Shown: positions 22,322 to 33,112, counted from the stretch's first letter. The stretch is 64,000 nt of DNA from Raffaelea ambrosiae (GCA_002778195.1 PCDI01000001.1:5529338-5593337); one strand, 5' to 3'. Translations and numbers: made by a program. The notes: generated by a model from the sequence alone, not told the origin.

Positions 22322-25294
22322 ATGGAGGAGACAACCGCGACTCCCGTGGATGTGCCGGCCGAGCACGGCCTGCCGTCATGCGATGGCTGTCGGGTCCGGA
22401 AGCTGAAGTGCTCTCGTGACCAGCCCTCCTGCACAAAGTGCCGAAGCCTAGGTAACTGAGCACCGACTGAACACGCTATCTGATTACTGTATGCATGGGT
22501 ACTCACGGTATGCATCAAAGGTGTGTCGTGTATCTACGACATGCGCAAAAGCAAGCCTGGACTCAAAGCTGGTGCTGTCGAAACCCTCAGCAAACGAATT
22601 GGTAAGCACAGGTCTAACCACGAACTGGTCAGTCGATTCTTCTGACAGACCATGTAGACGCTCTTGAGAGGATGCTGTGTGGACGTGAGCAGACTCGCGA
22701 TGGTATCGCCACCCAGGTGTCAGATGCGTTGTCTCCACTGCATGGCTCACTGTCCACAATGGCCCACGCAATGGAAATACTCAATGGTAATATATCAGTG
22801 CTAGCACAATCAATCACGTTGTCTGGGGTATCCCCCCTCAATAACCCACCGCAGGACGCACCCACCACGGATGGCCCGAGGCCAACAAAGCGGCTGAGGC
22901 TGTCAGCGGACAACACGCAGCAGGACACGACTCCAACTGGCGGGGGGACGAAGAGAGACTCGGCTGATTACTCTGCTTCCGATCTACTGAGCGGGGAACG
23001 CCTCGATGCTCTCCTGGATGCTTACTTTATGAAGCTACATCCCTGGATTCCCATGATCCACCAATCGACATTCAGACAAAGAATCAACCACAGGATAGGT
23101 TCAGAGGAAACGCCCATCATATTGGATGCCATTCTTGTGGGAGCCTTGCACTTGGTGGACACAGATAAACTGCCACTGCCTGCGCACCAGATTCGCCACA
23201 CTGTGGAGAACGCGAGGAAGCGCGTGATCATTGAGGCCATGAGTTGTCTCTCAGTCGAGAACCTCCAAGCTTTGACCATCATTGCTTTCACGGAGGTAAG
23301 AATGGTCCTTAATCAAAACTGCCTCTCATGACTGAATTATAGTGCCACAGATTGGCAGTGGTGAGCCGCTAAGAGCATGGCCAATTATTGCATCATTGAC
23401 TCGGACCGTCGAGTATCTTCATCTGAATGTCGAAGATCAACAATCCGAGAAAGCATCCGCGTCCTATCTGAGCCCTTTGCCGCTGCCTCCCCCCAAGACC
23501 TGGCTGGAAGAGGAAGAGCGGCGTAGAGTCTTCTGGAACATATTTGTGCTTGACCGGTGGGTAAAAACCACGCGCTTTCTGTGTACACATGGACTCAATT
23601 TCTGACTCTCAGAAGTATATGCGCTATAACCACGGGGTACGAGCCAAGTTGCCTTTCTTCATTTGAAGCCATGTGTATATGAGGCTGACTTTGATAGATG
23701 GACCGTTGGACTTACAGCCGACAACGTCTCGCGCCGCTTGCCGATGTGCGGGACGCATTGGAATGACGACGAAGTGCAGGCCCAGTCGCCATTCTTTGAA
23801 ATATGGGACAGGTCAGCAGCCAGCATCAGCAATTCCGTTGCGTTTCTTCCGGCGCATTGCCAGAGTCCCGGAAGACAAAGCGAAACGAGCAGCTTAGACA
23901 TGCTCTCTTCAACTGCAGGAGGAACACAGAGAGCACTTCAACAGCCTGGGGCCAAAAAAGACACGTCTGCTGTCGGGGCCTTTGCTTACTTTGTTGAATC
24001 GGTGGAATCACTTTGCCGGGTCGTCAAGTATTTCCTGCAGCAGAAAGTCAACTTCAATGACCCAGGCGAGGTGTCCAGCTGGCTGACACGATTCAAGGAG
24101 CTGGACCTCCACCTCGTACAGTAAGAACCAGAATGGCGTTCCCCTATTATACGTCTGCCAGGACGGACCAGCACTGACGAATGTCTGGATATGGACAGCT
24201 GGAAAATGTTCCTGCCTCCGAAATGGAAAGACCCCACCGTACCACCGCCCGAGACAGCCAGCTTTCTGGACCCAAACATGTCACTTGCCCATGTCACCCA
24301 CAACACGTCCATGATTATGCTTCATCAGCGTATCGGGTATCCTGGCAACGCCCTGAAAAAGCTCAAGCTGCCCAACTTCTACAGCGCAGAGACTTGCCAA
24401 TCTGCGGCCGTCGAAACGGCCAACATCACCAGGGAGTACCTGGCCTCGGCACTACCGACAATGTCTGTCTCTCCACGCTTTGCCTTTTGCGCGTTTGTCA
24501 GCGCAAAAGTGTTACTAGGTTGGCTCAATCCCTGTAACTCTGCGCGTTGGGTGGACTTTGTGCTGATTTCCGGTTTTGTGGAACTAGTCCATGCCCGTTA
24601 CTATGGAGGTGATCTCGATCCGCGTTTCCAGATTCTCCTTGATTGTCTCCGCCAGATCTCCCGCCGATGGCAGGGAAACAGGGGCCCATGCTCTACCATT
24701 GCCGAAACGTTTGAGACTGAGCTTATGAGGCTATGGACTAGGTACAGGGAAGATCCAACTTTCCGCATTGACGTGCTTGGTCCCTTGGAGAATGTACACG
24801 CCAAGACCTCCTGCCATGGTGATGCAGGAGGAATATCACTGGGATCTCGGAATCCTGCGACGCCAAATTGCGTGACCAATGGTTATAACGCCAACCAGGA
24901 GCAACGAACTGCATCTACCGCGAACACCCCCTCCTCGAGCCAGCCAGGACACTCTCCATACTCCCACCGAGTTCCCATTGGACCGCCTTCTTTATCCAGT
25001 ATGGCTGTAAATGGCAGTCAAGTCCACGCACAGTCTTTCGACAAGGATATGAGCCACTGGTTGCCCCATACAAATGGATCTGGGGGTTCTATGGCCGCTG
25101 GCCCAGGCAATGGCATCGATACCCACGACGAGCTGTCGAGCATACTGGAGGCACTAGGAGATTCGAGTTTCATGGAGATGGATCGTATCATCAGCTTCGA
25201 GGAGAACTACTCGTCAATATCAAGTCACATGGTTGGAGCTGCCCAGCCAGACGGCCAGGCGTGGACGAGTCCCGTCCGAATGAACGGACTGTAA
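22322..25294 (+). CDS. Zn2Cys6 transcription factor beside sugar transporter
   Basis: Seven exons: 22322-22451, 22521-22601, 22649-23295, 23351-23556, 23613-23636, 23698-24120 and 24199-25294; 868 residues. The binuclear zinc cluster C-X2-C-X6-C-X6-C-X2-C-X6-C starts at CDGCRVRKLKC and is completed by exon 2 (LGVSCIYDMRKSK). A coiled linker follows. The fungal-specific transcription factor domain includes LLDAYFMKLHPWIPMIHQST, WNIFVLDRSICAITTGW (assembled across a 24-base exon) and HLVHWKMFLPPKWKD. The C-terminus is Ser/Gly/Asn-rich with an acidic end, a plausible activation region. It is divergent from the transporter gene, which it may control. The exact pathway is not readable from the sequence. 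Confidence 0.9.
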
Positions 25295-25714
25295 GATATA
25301 GGAGTGTGGTCTCGTGTCCTCTGAAACAAATGTGTCTGTCCTGTCACCGGGCCAGGGTCTACGAAGCAAGAAAGCAATACCTAGTTCTGTAGATAACAAT
25401 TGATTCAAGTAAACTACGACTAATGGGCGAGGCCATGCATGTATATATAAACTGTGCTCGGAACGACCAATACGCCGTTTCCCACCCAATCATTCTTGAC
25501 ATTACTCGGGCGCGTAGATAATCCAGACGACAAATAAGAGCGGGATACGTGGACAAACCCCAAGCTTGTGCCCGTGATTGGCCCGGACTTGGCTCGTCAG
25601 AAAGGCACAAAAGGTAACCATATATCTACCCGGCCCCTCTTGTACCAATAACTTTATTTCCCCCCCAACTTGTCTGTCTCACCTTCACACGACCCATACC
25701 AGTTTGCACGATCC
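25295..25714. other. Intergenic, promoter of gasdermin-like gene
   Basis: About 420 bases. A CT-rich stretch lies immediately upstream of the ATG at 25715. A TATATATAA-like sequence lies near 25441-25449, about 270 bases upstream. No gene seen. Confidence 0.5.
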
Positions 25715-26749
25715 ATGGAGCCAAAAACCTACTTTATTCTCCACTCCACAGACTACGTCCCGGACGATCTCATCCAGCTCGGCCAGCTCATCGCTGATCC
25801 GCGCCGGCCCTACCGCCGTATTGTCCCACCCCTGCACACTAGCCCGGCCTTCCCACGCATCCGCGATGCACCACCCGTCCACAACTGGCAACACACGGAA
25901 GACGAGGCCCGCGGCAGCAGTGCCGGCGTCTTTGCCAATTTTTACAGCCTGCTGACCGCCGACCTGGGCGCCCAGGCATCCAGCACGTTCCGCCAGTCCT
26001 GGCAGGCGGCTACGCTGCAGACGCGCTTCGTCGAGCTGGGTGAGGGGGGCCTGGGCCGGCAGGAGAGGTCGCTGGGTCCCTTGTCGGCGGCAGCCGACCC
26101 GCTCCACCCGCAGAGCTACGTCGGGGACCTCGTGGCCCTGCCGGCCGTGCAGGCATGGATGCGCGCCAACTGGCGGTGGGGCCGCCCCCTGTATCTGATC
26201 ACCGGCATCAAGATCCTGCAGCCTTCCGGCCACACGGTCCAAGCCACGCGCCGCGGCACCAAGCTCGAGGCCCGGTTGGAGCCGGACGCGGCCATTGGGG
26301 CCCTGGCGGGGGCCCTAGCTGGCGCCGGCGGCGCCGTGCTTACAAGTGTTCACGCGGAAGTGGCCCACGAGGTCGCCACCGACACGCAGGGCACGCCGGA
26401 GCATGCGTTTGTGTTTGCGTACCGGCTGCGCAAAGTGTACATTGGCTGGCGCGACAAGAAGGGCCAGTTGGGCGACGACGTGGCGGGCGCCGATCTGCAC
26501 GGTGTCTACGGTGGCGGTCCTGGTGGTGGGCACAGCGGTGGGGCGGTGCAGGCGACAGGCGGTGACGGAGACGACGCGTACGACGGAGTCGAGGATATAT
26601 TTGTAGAGCGCGGCGACTTTGGCATGACTCTGCCCGAGGAGGATGAAAAGCGGGTGGCGATCGACGAGGCCGAGGGCCGGGAGTGCTTCCTTGTGATCCC
26701 CCAGGACGAAGATGAAGACGAGGACGAGGACGAGGACAAGAGCGCGTAG
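25715..26749 (+). CDS. Fungal gasdermin-like (HET-Q1/RCD-1-type) protein, candidate cell-death effector
   Basis: Single exon, 344 residues, no signal peptide. Residues 5-40 contain YFILHSTDY and LIQLGQLIADPRRP and a Pro-rich turn. Residues 157-169 read RPLYLITGIKILQ. A glycine/alanine-rich hydrophobic stretch follows (193-211), then FVFAYRLRKVYI (232-243). This order resembles, from memory of the family, the fungal gasdermin-like proteins. After about residue 250 comes a Gly-rich linker and an acidic tail ending in alternating Asp/Glu, which could be the removable inhibitory end. In the known systems proteolysis frees a pore-forming N-terminal domain that kills the cell. The neighbour 122 bases away, tail to tail, encodes a subtilisin-like protease, the usual genomic partner. 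Family assignment rests on motif resemblance plus this context; no search was possible. Confidence 0.65.
   Translation: MEPKTYFILHSTDYVPDDLIQLGQLIADPRRPYRRIVPPLHTSPAFPRIRDAPPVHNWQHTEDEARGSSAGVFANFYSLLTADLGAQASSTFRQSWQAATLQTRFVELGEGGLGRQERSLGPLSAAADPLHPQSYVGDLVALPAVQAWMRANWRWGRPLYLITGIKILQPSGHTVQATRRGTKLEARLEPDAAIGALAGALAGAGGAVLTSVHAEVAHEVATDTQGTPEHAFVFAYRLRKVYIGWRDKKGQLGDDVAGADLHGVYGGGPGGGHSGGAVQATGGDGDDAYDGVEDIFVERGDFGMTLPEEDEKRVAIDEAEGRECFLVIPQDEDEDEDEDEDKSA
26710..26743 (+). repeat. GAxGAx repeat encoding the acidic tail
   Basis: Alternating GAC/GAA/GAT/GAG codons give an Asp-Glu run at residues 331-341 of the gasdermin-like protein. Such a tract is prone to length change. Confidence 0.7.
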
Positions 26750-26871
26750 GATGGAGCGGCGCAAATCGATTTATACCGTTTTATCTATTTTTATCTATTT
26801 TTATTTTTATTTTTCCATGACAACAAAAAAAAATCCCCCAAAAATCCACACATTGAAACCTCCGTCGTGCC

Positions 26872-29800
26872 CTATGAGAGGCAGTTGTTCAGCACGTTGC
26901 TCAGCTGTTCGGCAAAGTAGCGCTTGAGGGACCGGTCGGTGTAGATGGAGTGTGAGAACAGCCTGTTGCCGCTGTTGTGTCTCGTGACGTTGGGGTCGAG
27001 GTAGTAGTAGGGGCCTTGCAAGGACGGCGGGTGGCTGAGGCCTCCCAGCATCTCCCTGACGGCATCGGTGGACCGGAACTGCGCGGGCGACTGCCAGCGG
27101 GAGTCAAAATATCCGCGTTCGCACTGGTGGAACTGGTACAGTATGGCCACCAGCGCGGCTACGATGGGCGTAGCAAAGGACGTGCCCGTCATGGTAGTCC
27201 AGGTGCCGGGGATGCCGGGGGGGCCGTGGGACACAGAGAGACCGGCCTGGGCCGCGTGGGCGCACAGATGGGCCGGCCACGTCGAGGGCACGGCGCAGCC
27301 GAGCGTGCTGAAGCAGGCACCAGTCCGATTGTCAGGGGGGCTGAAGTCGGCGGCGTAGCCCGTATGTTTGGAGGCAAAGATCTTAAGCACGTCGCTGTGG
27401 CTCGCCGGGAACGGGATCTTGGTCCGTCGTCCGCTGTTTCCCGCGGCGGCCAGGAAGACGGTTCGTTTGGGTGTGTTGACAGAGAGGCCGGGCGTCGTAG
27501 CGTTCATGCGTGGCGGATGAGCCGCCTGCTCAATGGCCACGGCGACACTGTCGGCGTACGTGGGCAGGCTGAAGGACATGGACACGATGTCTGTCTTCCA
27601 GAAGTCGACGGCATGCTTGAGGGCCTAGGCAAGATCAGGATGGGAGAAAAAGAGAAAAAGAGAAAAAGAGAGAGAGAAAACTTACATGGTAGACTTTGTC
27701 GGCAATTTTCTTGTCAGCGGCCATCTCGGCGCGCGTGTTGCCGATCCGGGCCACCGAGAGCTCCACGTCCGGGGCCAGCTGGCAGAGGATGCCGGCGACA
27801 AAGGTGCCGTGGCCGTCGTTGTCCTCGGGTGTCTCGCCGCCGTCGCCCGACACAAAGTCCTTGTACAGAGACACCGTCTTGCTGCGTCGCGGCTTCCACC
27901 CGTTGGCCAGCAGAAACGGGTGCGTGCCGTCGATGCCGGTGTCGATCACCGTTACGCGCACGCGCGCGTCGTCTCTGCTGAGGGGCCGGAGCAGATCCGT
28001 GCGGAAGGCGACGAAATCGTCCAACCAGCGTTTGCTTGGCCTGCCCAGAGGTCAGTTTTGCGGAGTGTAGACGCCCATGCGGACGTGGCCAAGAGTACGA
28101 GAAGGGGGGAAAGGCGGGGAAATGAGGGAAAGACGGTACGAACAGGTCTCCGGATGGCGTGGAATCATACAAGAGCGCTCCTATGGAGTCCCACATCGTC
28201 TGTGTCGTTTCTGGTCGAGACGACTCGGCCAGCTGCTGGACCGGTGGCTCTGTTGGCTCCTGCTGTCGAATTCCCTCCTGCTCTTCCCGTTTCTGGCGAC
28301 GTTCCTCCTGTTCAGCTTCGATTCTTCCCTTTTCTGCTCGCTCCTCCTCTGCCCTCGCCTGGGCCGCTTGCTTCTCCTGTTCCCTCTCCCGTTCCGCTGT
28401 GTCCTCTTCCGTGAGTTGCCGCTTGACCAACTCCTCCCGCTGTGCCTGTTTCTCAGCCGCCTCCCTCTGCCGCTGCGCGGCCACCACGTCGTCTGCCAGC
28501 CTGTGCCACTTGTCCATGGCTTCGGCCCTCCGCTGGGCGATGCGCTCCCGTGCCAGACTGCGGCAGGAGTCCAGTGCCTGGTCCCACCGCTTGTGAGACC
28601 GGTCCTTCCTCTGCTGCCGGTCTTCCACCACGTCGTCCACGAGCCTCCGCCACCTGTCGATAACGGCTGTTCTGTGCTCGGTGATGCGCTCTCGGGCGAG
28701 GCCGCGGGCGTGGTTCCCTGCCCGGGCCCAACGCTTCCTGGCCCGCAGCCGCTGCAAAAGCGCCCACCAGGCGTCCCGGGTGGCTTTTTTCGTGGGCAGC
28801 ACCTCCGCGCGCACGCGCTCCTGCACCGCCTGCAGCACCGTGTGCCACCTGCCCCGCACGTACCGCTGCAGGCAGTTCTTCCAGTCGGTGTCGAGCATGG
28901 TCAGGGTCTGGAGCAGCGCCACATCGGCGGGGACGTGCCCGCCGATGTGCAGCAGGGCCTCTCGACAAGTCCTGTAGCCCAGACGGCCGTCCTGCAAGAC
29001 ACGCCCGTGCCTCCTGGCAACATCGATAGCGGTTTCGCCGTACCGGAGTACCTGGGCGAGCCTCTGCTCTGTCTCCCCGTGCCCTGCCTCTGCTTCTGCC
29101 TTCGCCAGCTGCGCTAGTTGCCGCATTTTCTTTCTCAAGAGCATGTCGTAGGTAGGAGTTAGTGCTTCTTGTGTCTTCCCAAGCTGCTCCAGACGCTCGA
29201 ACAAGTAGAGTGCAAAGTCCAAGTCGTCATTCGCCTTGTGGTCTGGCTGCTTTTCGTTGATGTTCTCGAGCATCAGGTCCAAGGCATTGCAGGCGACACG
29301 TTCGAGCGACCTCGTGAGGCCACCGCTGTCCATCTGGAGGAAGGCGTCTTCATCGTACCGCAGTCCATGGCAGACAGCGCTGACCAGGTAGCGTCTGGTG
29401 TCGCGGATTGTTATAGTGGAGACCTTGGATCGGGGGGGTACGCCTTTCTGATTCTGATTCTGCTCTTTGTTCTTCCCTCTGCTTCCGTTTTCTTGTCCTT
29501 CGTCTTCTTCGTTCTTCTCTTTTTGTGTTTCTTGGTTCTCCATATTTTGCCGGCGCAGACGCCCCTCGAGAACGCGCCGGTAGTACAGTTCCGAGGCCGC
29601 GTACATGCGCAGATGATGGAAGCTCACAGCAAGGTGTTCGTAGGCATCGAGAATGTCCTCGTCGTCTCCAGATACAGACATGGACAGCATGTCGAGAATC
29701 TCAAATATCGAAAGGGCGGACGACCCGATCGCCTGGGCGTGGCTGCATGGCTGCCCGCCTGGGCACCGATTACCGACCAGCCACTCGCAGGCCGCGACGT

Positions 29801-29942
29801 TGGCCGTGCGCAGAGCCTTTGCCTCTGCCAGCCTCCTCCAGAGGTCGACCCGGTTCATGCCGTGGTCCTTGGGCACAACAGACGTATCTAGGCCTGTGCG
29901 ACTGGCCACAGGCACATTGGTAGCATTTTGCAAGGGAGGCAT
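26872..29942 (-). CDS. Subtilisin-like (S8) protease with large helical N-terminal domain, HET-Q2-like context
   Basis: Three exons: 29942-28144, 28040-27686 and 27624-26872, 968 residues. The intron 1 donor is GTTCGT, the only choice found that restores the frame. The C-terminal 370 residues are an S8 domain with a full triad: Asp633 in VTVIDTGID, His677 in NDGHGTFVAG and Ser867 in TGTSFATP. The oxyanion Asn is in AAAGNSG. There is no signal or propeptide, so a cytosolic enzyme is expected. Residues 1-400 are helical with no domain I recognise. Residues about 413-493 hold two copies of a 48-residue helical repeat (LARERI...DDVV). Residues about 494-575 are Glu/Arg/Gln-rich coiled coil. In known fungal pairs a protease of this class cleaves the neighbouring gasdermin-like protein; that role is inferred from position. 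Confidence 0.85.
27645..27680. repeat. AG-rich microsatellite in protease intron 2
   Basis: GAAAAA and GA units inside the intron between exons 2 and 3 of the S8 protease gene; on the coding strand it is a CT tract following the donor. Confidence 0.7.
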
Positions 29943-30503
29943 GGCATGCCGCAGAAGAAGCAGGGTGCTGAGCTGCTTTTGGCCGCCTTTCGAAGGACAG
30001 AGGCGGTGCTTTCGACCGCGGATTCGAAGGTCAGTGTTGATGATGGTCGCGAAAAGCGGATGGACAGCAGATGGTCAGCTGCGGGGCGCTGTCGTGATCG
30101 TGTGCCGCCTGTCAGCGAAAGGAGGGGAGAGGGAGCAGCCGAGACCATCAGCAGGACGTGGCCAGCTGAGCCAGCCTTTCCTGTGCGGAAAGTATGTCTG
30201 ACACACTGTGTTGTATCCTGGCTGAGCACGCCTGCCAAGTTCGCACCTGCAACCGGGCGCTGAAGCTCACGGGCAGCCAGAGATAGCGACACTGCGGGAA
30301 ATAAGGAAAATGGAGGGGAAAAGGGCGCCCCCCCAGTCTCACCGTGGGTGGTCCTCCATATTGCCAGCATGCCCCCCCCCCCCAACTCTGCCGATGTAGC
30401 TGTGAACATTTCAGCCCCCCTCCTTCCCCCCCCATGATCCCTTTCGAGACCAGGATGCCTCGCAACTGAGAGGCGCCGAAATGCACAGCGCCGTGTTCTG
30501 GCC
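29943..30503. other. Bidirectional promoter, S8 protease / membrane protein
   Basis: About 560 bases between divergent starts. Includes C-runs near 30369-30380 and 30418-30432. No gene or recognised regulatory site. Confidence 0.5.
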
Positions 30504-31304
30504 ATGCCGTTGCACGTTCCCGACCCTACCAGCCGGCCCATCGACGCTCATGGCAGCGGCCGCACCAGCCTCTCTCGACGGGCCGAGGCGACCCCGACCA
30601 CCGCCCTGGTGATCACGCAGACGTTCAGCCGCACATCAGCCACTTGGCAGACGGTGGTCACACTTGACAGCAGCTTGCCCAGCACGCCACCGGCCACATC
30701 CTCCGCGGGGACCAGCGGCCCGAAGCTCGGGATCATCTTGGGCGGCACGCTGGGCGGCATCGTCTTCCTCCTCATCACTGTCTTGTGCTGCTGCTGCAGC
30801 TGCCGGGGTCGGCCCCACGGCCGACGACACAGCCGACGACACAGCCGACGACACAACCCGTCGTATCCTTCCTCATCACGACCACACTCCCGCTCACCGT
30901 CCCCGTCGATATCGCCCAAGCGCTCACACACCCGGCCTGCGCCACAGCCGCCTCCAACCCGGCCCTACGCACCGCCACCGTATCGCCCCGGACCGCCACC
31001 ACCTCGGGACAGGAGCGACGGCGGCAGCGGCGACCATGTGTTTGAGCATCCTGCGGGGGCCCTCCATGGCGAGGGCGTAACTTTTCCCCTCCCCACCGAA
31101 ACACGGCGGTCGAACGCGAGACACACCCGCCCCTTACAGCGCGTCATATACCCGTTCGCGCACATGGACGTACATGGGCGGCGGGCCGAGCCGCCGCTAC
31201 GACGAGCCGACTTCAATGAAACACTGTCCCTAGCCCAGCTGCTTGCCTCTTGGCAGAGGAGACAGGAGCAGGAGCAACCGCGAAGGTCCCGTACGCGTTC
31301 CTGA
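30504..31304 (+). CDS. Single-pass membrane protein with Arg/Ser/Pro-rich tail, unrecognised
   Basis: Single exon, 266 residues. The N-terminal 70 residues are Ser/Thr-rich (SRTSATWQTVV, STPPATSSA) without a clear cleavable signal. One strong hydrophobic segment, KLGIILGGTLGGIVFLLITV, is followed by a Cys cluster (CCCC) that may be palmitoylated. The rest is a basic, Pro/Ser/His-rich tail with RRHSRRHSRRH made by a triplicated 12-base unit. The Gly-rich TM segment after a Ser/Thr stalk is a common form in fungal cell-surface sensor-like proteins. I do not recognise the family. It is divergent from the S8 protease, so co-regulation with the gasdermin-like pair is possible. Low-complexity composition lowers confidence that it is a real gene. 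Confidence 0.55.
   Translation: MPLHVPDPTSRPIDAHGSGRTSLSRRAEATPTTALVITQTFSRTSATWQTVVTLDSSLPSTPPATSSAGTSGPKLGIILGGTLGGIVFLLITVLCCCCSCRGRPHGRRHSRRHSRRHNPSYPSSSRPHSRSPSPSISPKRSHTRPAPQPPPTRPYAPPPYRPGPPPPRDRSDGGSGDHVFEHPAGALHGEGVTFPLPTETRRSNARHTRPLQRVIYPFAHMDVHGRRAEPPLRRADFNETLSLAQLLASWQRRQEQEQPRRSRTRS
30821..30856 (+). repeat. 12-base tandem repeat, three copies
   Basis: CCGACGACACAG at 30821, 30833 and 30845 (the last copy ends in CAA). It encodes the RRHS-type repeat in the tail of the membrane protein. Confidence 0.85.
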
Positions 31305-31773
31305 TCCAGGCCGAACCGCGTGGTACACGAGCACGTACCAAGGGGGGGGGAGGGGGCGATCCCCGAGGTGTACCTTGCGGATCGTCGCTGAAATCGTGAC
31401 GTCGTACTTGGTGCGCAAAGGCAAAAATTCCAGTCAAGTGGATCACTAGTTAACACGAGACCATGTGGCAAGTTCAACACTGCACCGCCACAGCACCACG
31501 GCCCACTCCTGTAGGCTTGGTTACTTCATCATATAGAAGGGTACCAGCTGCGGAAAGGGCTAGTAGTTTCAAGTGAAGATGTTATGCAAAAAATAAATAA
31601 AAGCCCAGTAAGTTTCGAAAGGAGCGGCTAGGCGACCCTGATCTGCCAGGAATCCACATGCGGGGTAGCGTCCTTTTGTTACCTCACCGCACTTGTCTGG
31701 TCACTTAGTTTTCCTACACCAACATTTCTTCTCGGAAGCTTTATATCAGATTCACATTCAAGAAAAACTTGCA
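31305..31773. other. Intergenic, no gene seen
   Basis: About 470 bases with a G-run at 31345-31358. Nothing recognisable. Confidence 0.5.
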
Positions 31774-33112
31774 ATGGTACTTCGAAGCTGCAGCATTGAA
31801 GAGTGTGGAAGTCCTGCGGAACGCAATATAGGAAGTTGCGCGCTCTGTTCGAAGCATCTGTGCTCTCAGCACGTCCGCTCAAACTTGCACACCTGCCCCA
31901 CGCGCGTAAGGCATGCCAAACCTTTACCAGTGCGGCTCTGAATGCTAACCACGCGAATACCCCTATAGGGCAGCGATCCTGAATTGTACTTTGCCAGCTG
32001 TGATGCAGAAAAGCAGCGCCACCTGGAGGTCCTGCTAGGCAAGGTCAACACGGAAGCATTGGAGTTGGCCGCAACTAAGGCTCGCAGCGGCGTCCCTTGC
32101 CATATTCCCGCCTTGGCTGACAGCCTAGCTCTGCCTGCCCGCGCGAGACTTGCTGCCGAGCAATGCGGTCGGCACCTCGTATATCCTGATGGAAAAGCTT
32201 CCGGGCAAGCGCCTAGACTGGAATGGCGCCAACGCCCAGCAACGGGTCAGGGTGATGGAGCAGCTGGCCGATGTATATCTGGAGCTGGAAAAGCACCCAA
32301 TCTCCATGACTGGCTCCCTCGTCCCCGTCCCTGCTGCCGTGGCGGGGAAGTCAGGTGCGATTCCGGGCGACAACGAGGGCGCTCGGGATGGGCCCTTTGC
32401 ACAGCTGCCGTGCTTTGAAACGCCAGACAAGGCGCTGGGCCCATTCCGTACGCTAGAGGCTGCGTACACGGCCATTGTCCGACAGCAAATGCGCTCCCTT
32501 GCGGACCGTGAGATCAGCAGCCTTCCGGTAGACAACTATCTTGTCTTTTCTTGGCGGCTGACAGCCCTTTCCACACTGATTGCCGGGTCTGTGTCCCCAA
32601 AAGGGCCCTTTTACCTCAGACATTATGACGACAAGGGCGACCATATCTTGGTCGACGACCAGTTCAACATCACCGGCCTGATCGACTGGGACTTTGCGTC
32701 GGCCGAGGCCAAGGAACTCGCGTTCAGCTCGCCCTGCATGATGTGGCCGGTCGGCCAGTTTTACGATGGCAGTAACGCGCTCGCCGAGGACGAGCGCCGC
32801 TTCGCCGCCATCTTTGAGAAGCGTGGGCGTTCGGACATGGGACAGCCGGTGCGTCGAGGCAGGCGCTGGCAACGCTACCTCTTCTTTCTCGGCGGCGGAA
32901 TCCCGAGTGAGATCGCAGAGCTCAAGTCCCTCTTTGCGGGACTGCGAAAGAGCTTTGCCAGTGAAGATGCTGATTCTGAGGACGGCGTGTCCATTGTGCT
33001 CTTTGAAACCTGGAAGCAAGCGGCGCTGGCTGGATTTTCAAAGGAGGATGCTCAACTTCAGGCTCTCCTACGCAACAAACGGGCTACCGGCCGAACTGCC
33101 TGTGGGGAGTAG
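31774..33112 (+). pseudogene. Zinc-finger / aminoglycoside-phosphotransferase-like gene, N-lobe missing
   Basis: Exon 1 (31774-31905) encodes a Cys/His cluster: CSIEECGSP, CALCSKHLC and HVRSNLHTC, like the AN1-type finger that precedes the kinase-like domain in some fungal APH proteins. After an intron (GTAAGG...CTATAG) the frame from 31969 reads ELYFASCDAEKQRHLEV and SGVPCHIPALAD to about 32158. The frame then shifts by one and continues as VGTSYILMEKLPGKRLDW and the kinase C-lobe: HYDDKGDHILVDDQF and GLIDWDFASAEAKELAF, to the TAG at 33110-33112. In intact relatives about 60-80 residues, including the ATP-binding N-lobe, lie between these parts. Their absence together with the frameshift marks an internal deletion. 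A hidden intron would not restore the missing lobe. Function is therefore probably lost. Confidence 0.7.

Noticed and set aside
28077..29117. 346-codon plus-strand open frame
   Set aside because: Antisense of the S8 protease N-terminal region; Leu/Pro-rich shadow.
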